Below are positions 35,096-43,605 of a stretch of 64,000 nt of DNA, in pieces. The stretch comes from Bacillota bacterium (lineage in GTDB: Bacteria > Bacillota > Clostridia > Lachnospirales > Lachnospiraceae), in assembly GCA_023442465.1 (NCBI GenBank), contig JAEZZQ010000016.1, positions 434,001-498,000 of the forward strand, given 5' to 3'. The notes below the pieces were generated by a model. That model worked only from the letters and a program-made list of their open reading frames with translations, ran no database searches and was not told the DNA's origin. The translations under genes were made by a program, and so were the position numbers. How positions within the stretch are numbered: the stretch's first letter is position 1; every line of letters begins with the position of its first letter.

Positions 35096-35947
35096 TTAAA
35101 AAGTAGTTAAATCCGGATTCTGGGCATATCCGCAGCATCCCTTCAAATCCGAAATAGTCTGCACATCCTGTGCGGAAAGCTCAAAGTCAAAAATATCGGC
35201 ATTCTCTTTTATATGAGCTTGCCCTACCGCCTTAGGCAGCGGTAAATATCCCTTCTGCAAACTCCAGCGAAGTCCTACCTGTGCAATAGTCTTTCCATAT
35301 TTTTGTGCAATAGACTGCATGTCGGGAACTTCAAAAAGCTGTCCTGTTCCAAGAGGGCTGTACGCTTCCAAAATGATATTGCGTTCCTTGCAATAATTCA
35401 CTACCTCATCTTGTGTATCTCCGGGACAAAGACGTATTTGATTTACCATAGGTACAATCGTTGCGGTTTTCATAAGCTCATCGATATGACGGGGATGAAA
35501 ATTGCTGATTCCTATAGAACGTATACGGCCGGCTTTATACAACTCCTCAAACGCCCTCCATGTTCCTGCATTCGCTGACTGCCATTCGTTTCTGAATTTA
35601 ACCGGATTGGGCCAATGGATCAAATATAAATCCAGATAATCCATATCCAGATTTTTCATCGTTTGTTCAAATGCTCTCATTGTATTTTCATAACCATGTT
35701 CCGGGTTTTGCAGCTTACTGGTAATAAAAATCTCATCCCTGCTGATACCGCTTTGCTTTACCGCAATGCCGACACTCTCCTCATTGCCATACCCTGCCGC
35801 GGTGTCAATATGACGATACCCTGTTTCGAGGGCATTTCTCACCGCAGATACCGCTGGCTCCCCATTCGATATCTGATATGTGCCGAACCCTACACATGGA
35901 ATCTTTACTCCATTATGCAATTCCAAACAATCTCTTAGTGATTTCAT
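35096..35947 (-). CDS. Aldo/keto reductase (2,5-didehydrogluconate reductase-like)
   Basis: This 283-residue protein starts with the AKR opening GVKIPCVGFGTYQI; the tetrad lies in HIDTAAGYGNE (Asp, Tyr), FITSKL (Lys) and LIHWPNP (His); PLPKAVGQAHIKEN is the NADP phosphate site. First gene of the redox operon. Its promoter has the 19-base spacer typical of MerR-controlled genes and lies next to a MerR gene, so induction by an aldehyde or oxidant signal is likely. Confidence 0.92.
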   Translation of the reverse strand: MKSLRDCLELHNGVKIPCVGFGTYQISNGEPAVSAVRNALETGYRHIDTAAGYGNEESVGIAVKQSGISRDEIFITSKLQNPEHGYENTMRAFEQTMKNLDMDYLDLYLIHWPNPVKFRNEWQSANAGTWRAFEELYKAGRIRSIGISNFHPRHIDELMKTATIVPMVNQIRLCPGDTQDEVVNYCKERNIILEAYSPLGTGQLFEVPDMQSIAQKYGKTIAQVGLRWSLQKGYLPLPKAVGQAHIKENADIFDFELSAQDVQTISDLKGCCGYAQNPDLTTF

Positions 35948-36001
35948 TCCAGAACCTCCTAAATTTATATTGATAAACAGCTAAATATAACGTATGATAA
36001 A

Positions 36002-36032
36002 ATTATAAACCTTAACGTTAACTTTAAGTCAA
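36002..36032 (-). promoter_or_regulatory. MerR-type promoter with 19-base spacer
   Basis: On the minus strand TTGACT (36027-36032) and TATAAT (36002-36007) are 19 bases apart, too far for normal sigma-A use. The spacer region holds the dyad CTTAAAGTTAACGTTAAG. This is the hallmark of MerR-activated promoters, and the regulator gene is divergent. Confidence 0.88.
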
Positions 36033-36174
36033 TACGAAAACGAAAACAAACTCATAAAATAAGAAGTTAAATTCTTGATTGCAAGGGTAGATTCATGTTC
36101 GATGATTTTAGTCTTGTATAAAATGTGATATGGTTATCAAAAAACATATTGTGAATATTTGGAGGAGCTCTTTT

Positions 36175-36564
36175 ATGGACTATTCTATCAAACAAGTATC
36201 GGAAAGAACAAATTTAAAGGCGCATGTTTTACGCTATTATGAGAGAGAAGGCTTACTGCCCTTTGTAAAACGAAGTGAAAGCGGAATCCGGCATTATACG
36301 GAGGATGATCTGGAATGGCTCGGTTTAATTTGCTGCCTTAAAAATACCGGCATGTCCATAAAGCAAATAAAAGATTTCGTTAAGCTGAGTATGGAAGGTG
36401 ACATCACATTAAAGCAAAGATGCGATATGCTGCAAGAGCATAAAAAGAATGTGGAAGAGAAATTGGAAGAAATGCAAAGACATTTACTAAAGGTTTCTCA
36501 TAAGATCGAATATTTTACCTCTCAATATGAAAAGTACAGCGCCTCTACTTCTTCTGAATCATAA
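36175..36564 (+). CDS. MerR-family regulator
   Basis: This 129-residue protein begins MDYSIKQVSERTNLKAHVLR followed by YYEREGLLP, the MerR winged helix. A dimerising coiled coil (about 80-120) and a short Ser-rich tail follow, with no metal-binding Cys cluster. ATG 36175 follows GGAGGAG; a frame 15 codons longer has no ribosome site. Divergent from the aldo/keto reductase operon, whose promoter has the distorted spacer these proteins correct. Confidence 0.92.
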   Translation: MDYSIKQVSERTNLKAHVLRYYEREGLLPFVKRSESGIRHYTEDDLEWLGLICCLKNTGMSIKQIKDFVKLSMEGDITLKQRCDMLQEHKKNVEEKLEEMQRHLLKVSHKIEYFTSQYEKYSASTSSES

Positions 36565-36583
36565 AGTCATACCGCAAATCTTC

Positions 36584-36615
36584 GAGCAGGCTTACGCCTG
36601 CTCTTATTTTATTTT
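36584..36615 (+). terminator. Terminator of the MerR gene
   Basis: GAGCAGGC and GCCTGCTC around TTAC (36584-36603), followed by TTATTTTATTTT. Confidence 0.88.
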
Positions 36616-36639
36616 CATAGCATATTCGTAACACTTTTT

Positions 36640-36659
36640 ACTAATCATCATAAATTAGT
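36640..36659. promoter_or_regulatory. Dyad upstream of metal-regulator operon
   Basis: ACTAAT and ATTAGT separated by eight bases, about 130 bases before the DtxR/MntR-type gene. Candidate autoregulatory metal box; its half-site resembles the dyad at 24009-24024. Confidence 0.4.
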
Positions 36660-36790
36660 CAAGGGAAACGTTATTTCCCGCCCCTAACAATTCTTATGGT
36701 CAATCCGTTACAGTTCATCCCTCGGCTAAACTGCAACATCTTAACAGCCAAATTCATACGGCTTATTTGTTTCAAACGGAGGAAGATAAA

Positions 36791-37444
36791 ATGACACCAA
36801 ATAAAGAGGATTATTTAAAAACCATCTATAAGCTTGGCGGAATGGAAGAATTAGTGAACAACAAGCAGATTGCCGAAGCCTTGCAGATCGCGCCTGCTTC
36901 CGTTACGGAAATGCTTGGGAAGCTGAAACGGGAAGGGCTTATTCATTATGAACCCTATAGAGGTTCCTGCCTGACGGCGGGAGGGGTAAGCGCTGCTATT
37001 TCACTAGTACGCGGACACCGTCTCTGGGAAGTGTTTCTGATGCGCCATCTGGGTTACACATGGAGTGAGGCTCACGAAGATGCGGAGCTGCTGGAACACA
37101 TTACACCTCCCCGACTGACTTCCCGGCTGGATAATTTTTTGAATTATCCTGCGTACTGCCCTCATGGCAGCGAAATTCCTCATTCTGACGGTCAGATCCA
37201 CTACACTCCTCTGCAGACCTTGAATCTGCTTCCCGTCGGTATAGTCTCTCATATCCGGCGTGTCACGGAAGAGAAGGAATTACTGGACTATTTACAGGAA
37301 GCCGGTATCACCATAGGGAGTCCCGTTCGAATTGTAGAGGCCGCGGCATATGAAGGCCCGCTCACTCTTGATTTGGACGGAAAACGTGTTCAGATTAGTT
37401 ATAAAGCCGCTTGTCAAATCTATATAGACCGGGTGGAGGATTAA
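36791..37444 (+). CDS. DtxR/MntR-family metal-dependent regulator
   Basis: This 217-residue protein has the N-terminal winged helix (MTPNKEDYLKTIYKLGG, then NNKQIAEALQIAPASVTEML), a dimerisation/metal domain with GHRLWEVFLMRHLGYTW...EAHEDAELLEHI, and a C-terminal SH3-like FeoA domain (from about 140). The full three-domain form is more like DtxR/TroR than the short MntR. ATG 36791 has GGAGGA nearby. First gene of the Mn/Zn importer operon (32 bases to the next), so it probably represses uptake when metal is plentiful. Confidence 0.92.
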   Translation: MTPNKEDYLKTIYKLGGMEELVNNKQIAEALQIAPASVTEMLGKLKREGLIHYEPYRGSCLTAGGVSAAISLVRGHRLWEVFLMRHLGYTWSEAHEDAELLEHITPPRLTSRLDNFLNYPAYCPHGSEIPHSDGQIHYTPLQTLNLLPVGIVSHIRRVTEEKELLDYLQEAGITIGSPVRIVEAAAYEGPLTLDLDGKRVQISYKAACQIYIDRVED

Positions 37445-37476
37445 TCACACACAAAAAGATTTTAAGGAGGATTCGC

Positions 37477-38415
37477 ATGAACAAAAAAATTAAAGGCCTT
37501 CTTGGCACAGTTCTAAGTTTGACATTATTACTTGCGGGCTGCTCGGCTCCCGCAGAAAGTGCAGAGTCAGGGACAGATAAATTGAATGTCGTCACTACTA
37601 CTACCATGCTGGCCGATTTAGCAATAGAAATCGGAGGCGAACGCATCACTGCCAATGGTCTTATGGGACCAGGCATCGATCCTCACCTGTATCAGGCCAG
37701 TGCCGGAGATGTTTCCCTGATGCAGAAAGCAGATGTTGTAGTATATAACGGTTTGCATCTTGAAGGGAAGATGGGTGAAATATTTGAAAATCTGTCCACG
37801 CAAGGTTCTACTGTCATTTGTATTGAAAATGGATTGGATGAATCCATGCTTCTAACCTGGGAAAACGACAGTTCAGTCCATGATCCCCATATATGGTTTG
37901 ATGTTTCCCTATGGAAGCAAGCGGCAAAAACTGTTGCGGATGGGCTGACTCAGGCTGACCCAGAGGGAAAAACAGACTATGAAGCCAATTTGGAAGCTTA
38001 TTTGGCAGAGCTGGATGAAACGGATATATACATCCGCAATCGTGCGGCGGAGCTGTCAGGATCACAGCGAGTGCTGGTTACCGCCCATGATGCATTTCAA
38101 TATTTCGGCAAAGCATACGGATTTGAGGTGAGGGGTCTGCAGGGAATCAGCACCGACGCTGAGGCGGGCACGTCCGATGTGAGTGCCTTGGCAGATTTCA
38201 TTGTAGAAAGACAAATCAAGGCAATTTTTGTGGAATCCTCCGTACCGCCCAAAACCATTGAAGCCTTGCAAGCCGCTGTAAAGGCAAAAGGCTTTGATGT
38301 CGCCATAGGCGGAGAGCTGTATTCCGACTCCCTGGGCGGTGCGGATTCAGGAGCCGAGACTTATATTCTGACCGTAAAAGCAAATATTGATACGATTGTA
38401 GACTCTTTAAAATAA
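37477..38415 (+). CDS. Mn/Zn ABC importer substrate-binding lipoprotein (TroA/ZnuA family)
   Basis: This 312-residue protein has a lipobox (TLLLAGCS, Cys near residue 22) and cluster A-I fold metal ligands: DPHLYQASAGD (His), HDPHIWFD (His), FGKAYGFEVRGLQG preceded by TAHDAF, and the C-terminal GGELYSDSLG with Asp. No long His-rich loop is present, which favours manganese or iron over zinc. AAGGAGG precedes ATG 37477. Confidence 0.92.
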   Translation: MNKKIKGLLGTVLSLTLLLAGCSAPAESAESGTDKLNVVTTTTMLADLAIEIGGERITANGLMGPGIDPHLYQASAGDVSLMQKADVVVYNGLHLEGKMGEIFENLSTQGSTVICIENGLDESMLLTWENDSSVHDPHIWFDVSLWKQAAKTVADGLTQADPEGKTDYEANLEAYLAELDETDIYIRNRAAELSGSQRVLVTAHDAFQYFGKAYGFEVRGLQGISTDAEAGTSDVSALADFIVERQIKAIFVESSVPPKTIEALQAAVKAKGFDVAIGGELYSDSLGGADSGAETYILTVKANIDTIVDSLK

Positions 38416-38428
38416 TGGGAGGAAAAAT

Positions 38429-39181
38429 ATGAAAAAACAGCAAAATTTTGCGGTGGAGGTAGAAGACCTTACCGTAGCTTATGACGCCAAGCCGGTGCTT
38501 TGGGATATAGACTTAAAGATCCCAAAGGGCAAATTGATGGCAGTAATAGGCCCTAACGGAGCAGGTAAGACGACCTTGATAAAAGCTATGCTGGGACTTT
38601 TGAAGCCGGTTACTGGAGCGGTTCATTTTCTTGACAAAAGCGGCAGTATACGAACCCTGAAAAATCAAATTGGTTATGTACCGCAAAGCGGCAGTGTGGA
38701 CTGGGATTTTCCGGCTACGGTACAGGATGTGGTCTTGATGGGATGCTACGGCAAGCTGGGGTGGATTCGCCGTCCCCGCAAATCAGATATAGAACTGACA
38801 AAGCAAACATTAGCAAAGGTAGGCATGCAGGATTATGCTTCCAGGCAAATCAGCCAGCTCTCCGGCGGCCAGCAGCAGCGAGTATTTCTCGCCCGTGCTT
38901 TAGCCCAGGAGGCTGAAGTCTACTTTATGGATGAACCGTTTAAGGGAGTTGATGCCCAAACGGAAAAAGCCATTGTTGCCCTTTTAAAAGAGTTGAAGGA
39001 GCAAGGCAAAACCGTAGTAGTTGTCCACCATGATTTACAGACGGTTCCGGATTATTTCGACTGGGTAACCCTGATCAATCTTCGCGTAGTTGCAAGCGGG
39101 CCTGTGGAGGAAGTATTCCATGAAGAAAATCTGAGGAAAACCTATCACAACTGCGCCGCTCTTCTAAGGAGTGTGGTGTGA
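38429..39181 (+). CDS. Mn/Zn ABC importer ATP-binding protein
   Basis: 250 residues; Walker A GPNGAGKT, Q-loop GYVPQSGSVDWDFP typical of metal importers, signature LSGGQQQRVFLARAL, Walker B VYFMDEPFKGVD and H-loop VVHHD. Second uptake gene, 13 bases after the lipoprotein. Confidence 0.95.
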   Translation: MKKQQNFAVEVEDLTVAYDAKPVLWDIDLKIPKGKLMAVIGPNGAGKTTLIKAMLGLLKPVTGAVHFLDKSGSIRTLKNQIGYVPQSGSVDWDFPATVQDVVLMGCYGKLGWIRRPRKSDIELTKQTLAKVGMQDYASRQISQLSGGQQQRVFLARALAQEAEVYFMDEPFKGVDAQTEKAIVALLKELKEQGKTVVVVHHDLQTVPDYFDWVTLINLRVVASGPVEEVFHEENLRKTYHNCAALLRSVV

Positions 39182-39182
39182 T

Positions 39183-40106
39183 ATGAACAGTTGGATTGCT
39201 TTGTTTTCAGACTATACCTTTCAAACGGTCGCTTTGGGTTCCGCCCTTTTGGGACTGATCAGCGGAGTGTTGGGCAGCTTTGCCGTTTTGAGAAAGCAAA
39301 GCCTTTTAGGAGACGGGATATCACATTCTGCCCTGCCCGGCGTGGTCATGGCCTTTATTTTATTAGGAAGTAAAAATACAGAAATTTTGCTGTTAGGTGC
39401 TCTTATTTCCGGTCTGCTGGCAACGCTGTTCATTATCAGCATTGTGAGATATACCCGTGTGAAGTTTGACAGCGCCCTTGCTCTGGTCATGTCCGTCTTT
39501 TTCGGCTTGGGTCTGGTAATGCTTACATACGTGCAGAAGATCCCTAACTCCAATCAAGCCGGACTCAAACGTTTTATTTTTGGGCAGGCATCCACACTTT
39601 TGCAGCGGGATATCCTCCTGATGGTAATCTGCGGCCTTCTATTGCTGGTACTGGTACTTCTGTTCTGGAAGGAATTTAAACTCTTTACCTTTGATGCGGA
39701 TTTTGCCCAGAGTCTTGGCTTTTCTCCCAAAAGGCTGAATGTGCTGCTGTCGTTCATGATCGTACTGTCAATTATTATCGGTTTACAGGCTGTAGGTGTG
39801 ATCCTTATGAGCGCCATGCTGATTACCCCTGCCGTTGCCGCTCGTCAGTGGACGAATAAACTGTGGATCATGGTAATGCTCTCAGCACTGTTCGGCGCTG
39901 TATCGGGCGTTATCGGTACTGCCGCCAGTTCCCTTGTGCCAAAGCTGCCCACCGGCCCGGCTATCGTGATTTGTATCAGTGCCATAGTAGTCATCAGTGT
40001 CTTGTTTGCACCTGGCCGAGGGATACTTCACCGAATCTATGTGCGAAGGCGAAATAAAATTTTATATAAGCTGGAAGGAGGTAAGCCGGATGTCCCCTCA
40101 AATTGA
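39183..40106 (+). CDS. Mn/Zn ABC importer permease 1
   Basis: This 307-residue ABC-3 family protein has about eight helices; SLLGDGISHSALPGVVMAF is the conserved family motif and VGVILMSAMLITPAVAARQW the coupling region. ATG 39183 begins one base after the ATPase stop. Its end overlaps the second permease gene by 17 bases. Confidence 0.93.
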   Translation: MNSWIALFSDYTFQTVALGSALLGLISGVLGSFAVLRKQSLLGDGISHSALPGVVMAFILLGSKNTEILLLGALISGLLATLFIISIVRYTRVKFDSALALVMSVFFGLGLVMLTYVQKIPNSNQAGLKRFIFGQASTLLQRDILLMVICGLLLLVLVLLFWKEFKLFTFDADFAQSLGFSPKRLNVLLSFMIVLSIIIGLQAVGVILMSAMLITPAVAARQWTNKLWIMVMLSALFGAVSGVIGTAASSLVPKLPTGPAIVICISAIVVISVLFAPGRGILHRIYVRRRNKILYKLEGGKPDVPSN

Positions 40107-41208
40107 AATTCAAATCATTGCTGTCATTGTGGCAGTAGCCTGTGCTCTTCCCGGAGCTTTTCTGGTACTCCGTAAGATGTCTATGATGTCTGACTCCATT
40201 ACTCATACAATACTGTTAGGGATAGTGCTTGCTTTTTTCGTCACCTATGACCTTTCCTCCCCACTGCTCATTGCGGGTGCGGCGTTAATGGGTGTTATGA
40301 CTGTCTGGCTGACGGAAATGCTGAGCCGGACCCGGCTCCTGGCAGAAGATGCCGCTATCGGTGTGGTTTTTCCGCTGCTCTTTTCCATCGCCATCATCCT
40401 GATTACCCGCTACGCAGGTTCCGTTCACCTGGATACCGATTCGGTACTTTTGGGAGAGCTGGCCTTCGCCCCCTTCGACCGCATGGTCATCGGCGGTAAA
40501 GATATTGGCGCGAAGGCAATCTACACAACCGGGACGCTGTTACTGATCAACCTTGGCGCCATTATCATATTCTTTAAGGAATTAAAAGCGGCAACCTTTG
40601 ATCCCATGCTCGCCGCGGTACTGGGGTTCTCTCCGGCCTTGATGCACTATGGCTTAATGACACTTGTATCCTTAACTACCGTCGGCGCATTTCAGGCGGT
40701 GGGATCGGTGCTGGTCGTAGCCTTTATGATCGGACCTCCTGTAACGGCTTATTTGCTGACGGATGATCTCAAACATATGCTGATCTTAAGCGGTGGGATC
40801 GGTGCCGTCAACGGAGTCCTCGGCTATCAGGCCGCGACACTGTTTGATGTATCCATCGCCGGCAGCATGGCAGTGGTAACAGGATTGGTTTTTCTGGCCG
40901 TTTTTATTTTTGCTCCTCGCAGAGGACTGATTTGTTCATTATTTAGACGCAGGACCCAGAAAATTGAGTTTGCCAAAACAATGCTTCTTTTTCACCTGTT
41001 TAACCATGAGTCCAGTGCTGAGGAAAACGCAAAAACAGGTGTTGATACCATACAGACGCATTTAAACTGGACTGTGAAATTCACATCGAAAATTATCAAG
41101 TTACTAGAATATGAGGGCTACATTAAGCTGTCAGGCGGTTTAACAAAGCTAACGGACGAAGGACGCAGCGCCAGCATTCATAATTATAACTCACTTTTCT
41201 CAAAGTAA
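40090..41208 (+). CDS. Mn/Zn ABC importer permease 2 with C-terminal winged-helix-like extension
   Basis: This 372-residue protein is an ABC-3 permease over residues 1-285 (MSMMSDSITHTILLGIVLAF, VGSVLVVAFMIGPPVTAYLL). A soluble tail of about 80 residues follows the last helix: KTMLLFHLFNHESSAEENAK, TIQTHLNWTVKFTSKIIKLL and YEGYIKLSGGLTKLTDEG. The tail looks like a winged helix of the DtxR/MarR type. TroD-like permeases are known with similar tails. ATG 40090 follows AAGGAGG. Confidence 0.9.
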   Translation: MSPQIEIQIIAVIVAVACALPGAFLVLRKMSMMSDSITHTILLGIVLAFFVTYDLSSPLLIAGAALMGVMTVWLTEMLSRTRLLAEDAAIGVVFPLLFSIAIILITRYAGSVHLDTDSVLLGELAFAPFDRMVIGGKDIGAKAIYTTGTLLLINLGAIIIFFKELKAATFDPMLAAVLGFSPALMHYGLMTLVSLTTVGAFQAVGSVLVVAFMIGPPVTAYLLTDDLKHMLILSGGIGAVNGVLGYQAATLFDVSIAGSMAVVTGLVFLAVFIFAPRRGLICSLFRRRTQKIEFAKTMLLFHLFNHESSAEENAKTGVDTIQTHLNWTVKFTSKIIKLLEYEGYIKLSGGLTKLTDEGRSASIHNYNSLFSK

Positions 41209-41222
41209 TTTTTTTTAAGAAG

Positions 41223-41252
41223 GTCAGTGCCTTTTTAGCAAGAGGCACTGAC
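41223..41252 (+). terminator. Terminator of metal importer operon
   Basis: GTCAGTGCCT and AGGCACTGAC, a ten-base stem 15 bases after the stop. Confidence 0.75.
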
Positions 41253-41289
41253 AAAAATGCAACGTTTACACCAATCCTGACTATCCTGT

Positions 41290-42333
41290 CTAATTATGAC
41301 CGGAAAAGGCCTTACTTTTGTTCTGCAAGATAACGAAAGTATTGGGAGTTTCCTCTCTCCAGTCAGGAATATACAGCATTCCATTCCAATAGTCCATACC
41401 GCATATTTTTTCAAATCCGGCGCGCTTACCGTCGGCAGTCTTATCACTCGCATCTGCTACGGTCGTAATGATATTCGTACCGGCCTGAATAACTCTAATC
41501 GCCCGGTTATACGTATCGCCGATGATTATGTTATTCTCCTCATCCACCGACAAGGACCAGGGGCCATCGAATATTTCCGCGGGATTCGTTCCAAGGCGGG
41601 CGTACCTCGCATCGCCGCCGTCGCCGCAATATCCTCCTACCCCGTCCCCGCAAATTGTAGTCACTGTTTCCGCCTCGGGGTCGATCTTTCGCACTGCATA
41701 GTTCCTGCTATCAAGAACATAAAGATTTCCATCATGCCCCAATCTCATATCATATATCCAGTGGAAACCAGCCTGCTGAAAAGGTACCGTCCCTTTTTGG
41801 AAACCAGCCTCCTTTTTTCCTATCGTTTCTATCAGCGTACCATCATAGCCAAAATGAAAAACCCGGAAGCCTCTGACATCATTTACCCATATATCATCAT
41901 TATAGTCATATATACAATTGCCTATATCGACAATTCCGGCTTTCTCCTTATCAATAAGGGCTATGAAGCAGTTCGTGGATAAGTCCATTTGATATATGTA
42001 CCTATCTTCGGAAACAAGCAGGGTATTATGCTGAAATGCCCTTGAAATATATTTAGGCTGTATCAGTGAAACGCTAAAGTGTACGGGAGCAAGTCCCGGA
42101 TCTACCTCTCCTGCCGTCCATGCGGCACCGCCATTCTCAAGTAATCCTATAAAATTCCTATGATATTCTGCAATATAGCAGGCGCCGATATAATCATGAA
42201 ACCCAAACTGCGGCAATCCGTTTATTATCTTCTGCGACCCATAATCAATCACATCGATCACATGCCAGGAATCTGAAACCGGAAAAGTATGAGATTCTTC
42301 GTATCTGTCCTCATTATTATTTATTCTATTCAT
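41290..42333 (-). CDS. NHL-repeat beta-propeller protein
   Basis: This 347-residue soluble protein has repeated NHL-like blades: LGHDGNLYVLDSRNYAVRKI, IFDGPWSLSVDEENNIIIGD then TYNRAIRVI, and an earlier YDYNDDIWVNDVRGFRVFHF. No signal peptide, so intracellular. Propellers of this kind bind ligands or act as lactonases/lyases; a specific role is not evident. ATG 42333 has AAGGAGG upstream. Last gene of the sugar region, behind a strong hairpin (42367-42396). Confidence 0.82.
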   Translation of the reverse strand: MNRINNNEDRYEESHTFPVSDSWHVIDVIDYGSQKIINGLPQFGFHDYIGACYIAEYHRNFIGLLENGGAAWTAGEVDPGLAPVHFSVSLIQPKYISRAFQHNTLLVSEDRYIYQMDLSTNCFIALIDKEKAGIVDIGNCIYDYNDDIWVNDVRGFRVFHFGYDGTLIETIGKKEAGFQKGTVPFQQAGFHWIYDMRLGHDGNLYVLDSRNYAVRKIDPEAETVTTICGDGVGGYCGDGGDARYARLGTNPAEIFDGPWSLSVDEENNIIIGDTYNRAIRVIQAGTNIITTVADASDKTADGKRAGFEKICGMDYWNGMLYIPDWREETPNTFVILQNKSKAFSGHN

Positions 42334-42366
42334 GAGCAGTTCCTCCTTTTTAAAGAGTATAGCAAA

Positions 42367-42396
42367 GAGAATATGACAATGGCATGTCATATTCTC
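42367..42396 (-). terminator. Perfect 12-base stem hairpin before NHL gene
   Basis: GAGAATATGACA and TGTCATATTCTC around six bases; on the minus strand followed by TTTGC. It separates the LUD remnant from the NHL gene and may terminate or attenuate read-through. Confidence 0.7.
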
Positions 42397-42397
42397 C

Positions 42398-42672
42398 TTA
42401 TAAAAAGACAGATCGATATCCCAGCGATTTTGCTACAATAATCACCTTTTTCCTATCCGGACTTTTACAATCTACACAATGACCGAGCTTAGTACATGGG
42501 GTATCTTTCCCTAATCGCTTCGCATCAATAGGTGCAGCATAATTTCTGACTCTTCTTTCAGCCTCCTCAAGATCTTTAACCAGTTTATTTATTCCGGCAA
42601 CTATTATAACCTGCTTCGGTCCAAATATCATCGGTGCCACCCTGCTCCCATTACCGTCGATGTTGGATACAC
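42398..42672 (-). pseudogene. LUD-domain (LutC/YkgG-type) C-terminal remnant
   Basis: Reads DGNGSRVAPMIFGPKQVIIV, GINKLVKDLEEA, and DTPCTKLGHCVDCKSPDRK, the C-terminal part of LUD proteins with the Cys cluster. The N-terminal two thirds are missing: the sequence joins the hydrolase stop within five bases. After SPDR a short stretch of the normal tail also seems deleted. An ATG at 42631 could in principle start the fragment. Confidence 0.75.
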
Positions 42673-42676
42673 CGAT

Positions 42677-43504
42677 TTATTCGTAAAATAACTTTCTATT
42701 GTCACACAGCCAATGGCGCATGATTGACAGAAACTGCTCAGGCTGCTCAATCTGCAGGTTGTGGCCCGCGCGATTGAGTACAGCAAACGTGGCGTTAGGA
42801 TAAATATCCATGAGCTTGAACTGATCGCGCCATCCAACCTCGGTATCCTGTCTGCCTGTGAGTATCAAGCACGGCGCTGGGAAAGGTTGTTCCAGTTCAT
42901 CCACGTCAAAGGAAAATGCTCCGTCCAGCACCTCGGTAAGAAAATGAGTGTTCTGATGCCGCAGGGCCTCCAATATCTCATCGCGGAAGCGGTTCCAGAC
43001 ACTTTCAGTAAGTATCACGTTTAAATATTCAAAGCTTGCCCTATCCTCCTCACTGAGCGTACTCAAAAAGGCTTCGTCCCTTTCCATCACGCGCAGCGGC
43101 TCCACATTGCCCTGACGATTTCCGGGAACGATGAGCGGGCAAAGCAGTATAAGCCCTGCAATCCGGGATGCGTGCTGCTTCACCATTCCCCGGGCCAGAT
43201 AGCCGCCGTATGACTCACCCATAAGCAGAAAACGCTGTCCGGGAATCAGTTCATCCAAAAGCGCTACCAATGCATCCAGAATATGATCGGACGTGCGAAT
43301 ATGCAAAGCTGCCGGCGACCGGCCCATACCCGGTAAATCGATATAAATTCGCTGAATAGGCATAGGATATTCAGCGAACATAGACTCCATACAATGGGAG
43401 AGTATATTGTGATCCACACCCCATCCATGCAGAATCACGAACGGAAGCCCTTCACCGTAAATTTCATAATACAAATCACTTTTATCAATAGTTCCCATGT
43501 CCAT
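42677..43504 (-). CDS. Alpha/beta hydrolase
   Basis: About 275 residues with oxyanion HGWG, nucleophile elbow LLMGESYGGYLA (Ser), acid in LTGRQDTEVGW and general base in NRAGHNLQIEQPEQF (His). A cap region lies between strands. Either ATG 43504 or ATG 43498 may be used behind AAAGGGG. It follows the sugar operon; substrate unknown. Confidence 0.88.
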   Translation of the reverse strand: MDMGTIDKSDLYYEIYGEGLPFVILHGWGVDHNILSHCMESMFAEYPMPIQRIYIDLPGMGRSPAALHIRTSDHILDALVALLDELIPGQRFLLMGESYGGYLARGMVKQHASRIAGLILLCPLIVPGNRQGNVEPLRVMERDEAFLSTLSEEDRASFEYLNVILTESVWNRFRDEILEALRHQNTHFLTEVLDGAFSFDVDELEQPFPAPCLILTGRQDTEVGWRDQFKLMDIYPNATFAVLNRAGHNLQIEQPEQFLSIMRHWLCDNRKLFYE

Positions 43505-43573
43505 TACCCCTTTCCGGTCTTTTAATATATGTATGATTATATACCAAACAGACATTCGATGCAATATGCCTGA

Positions 43574-43598
43574 GATAGAATAAAAGTATGCTGCGCAG
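43574..43598 (-). repeat. Dispersed structured repeat, copy D (3' fragment)
   Basis: On the minus strand reads CTGCGCAGCATACTTTT ATTCTATC, matching the 3' ends of copies A and B. Only this last arm is present, eight bases downstream of the sugar isomerase gene. Confidence 0.5.
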
Positions 43599-43605
43599 CC
43601 GTTCT

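Noticed and set aside
42628..42837. Minus-strand 69-codon frame overlapping the hydrolase and LUD remnant
   Set aside because: Out-of-frame with both; the LUD reading is clearly supported in another frame.
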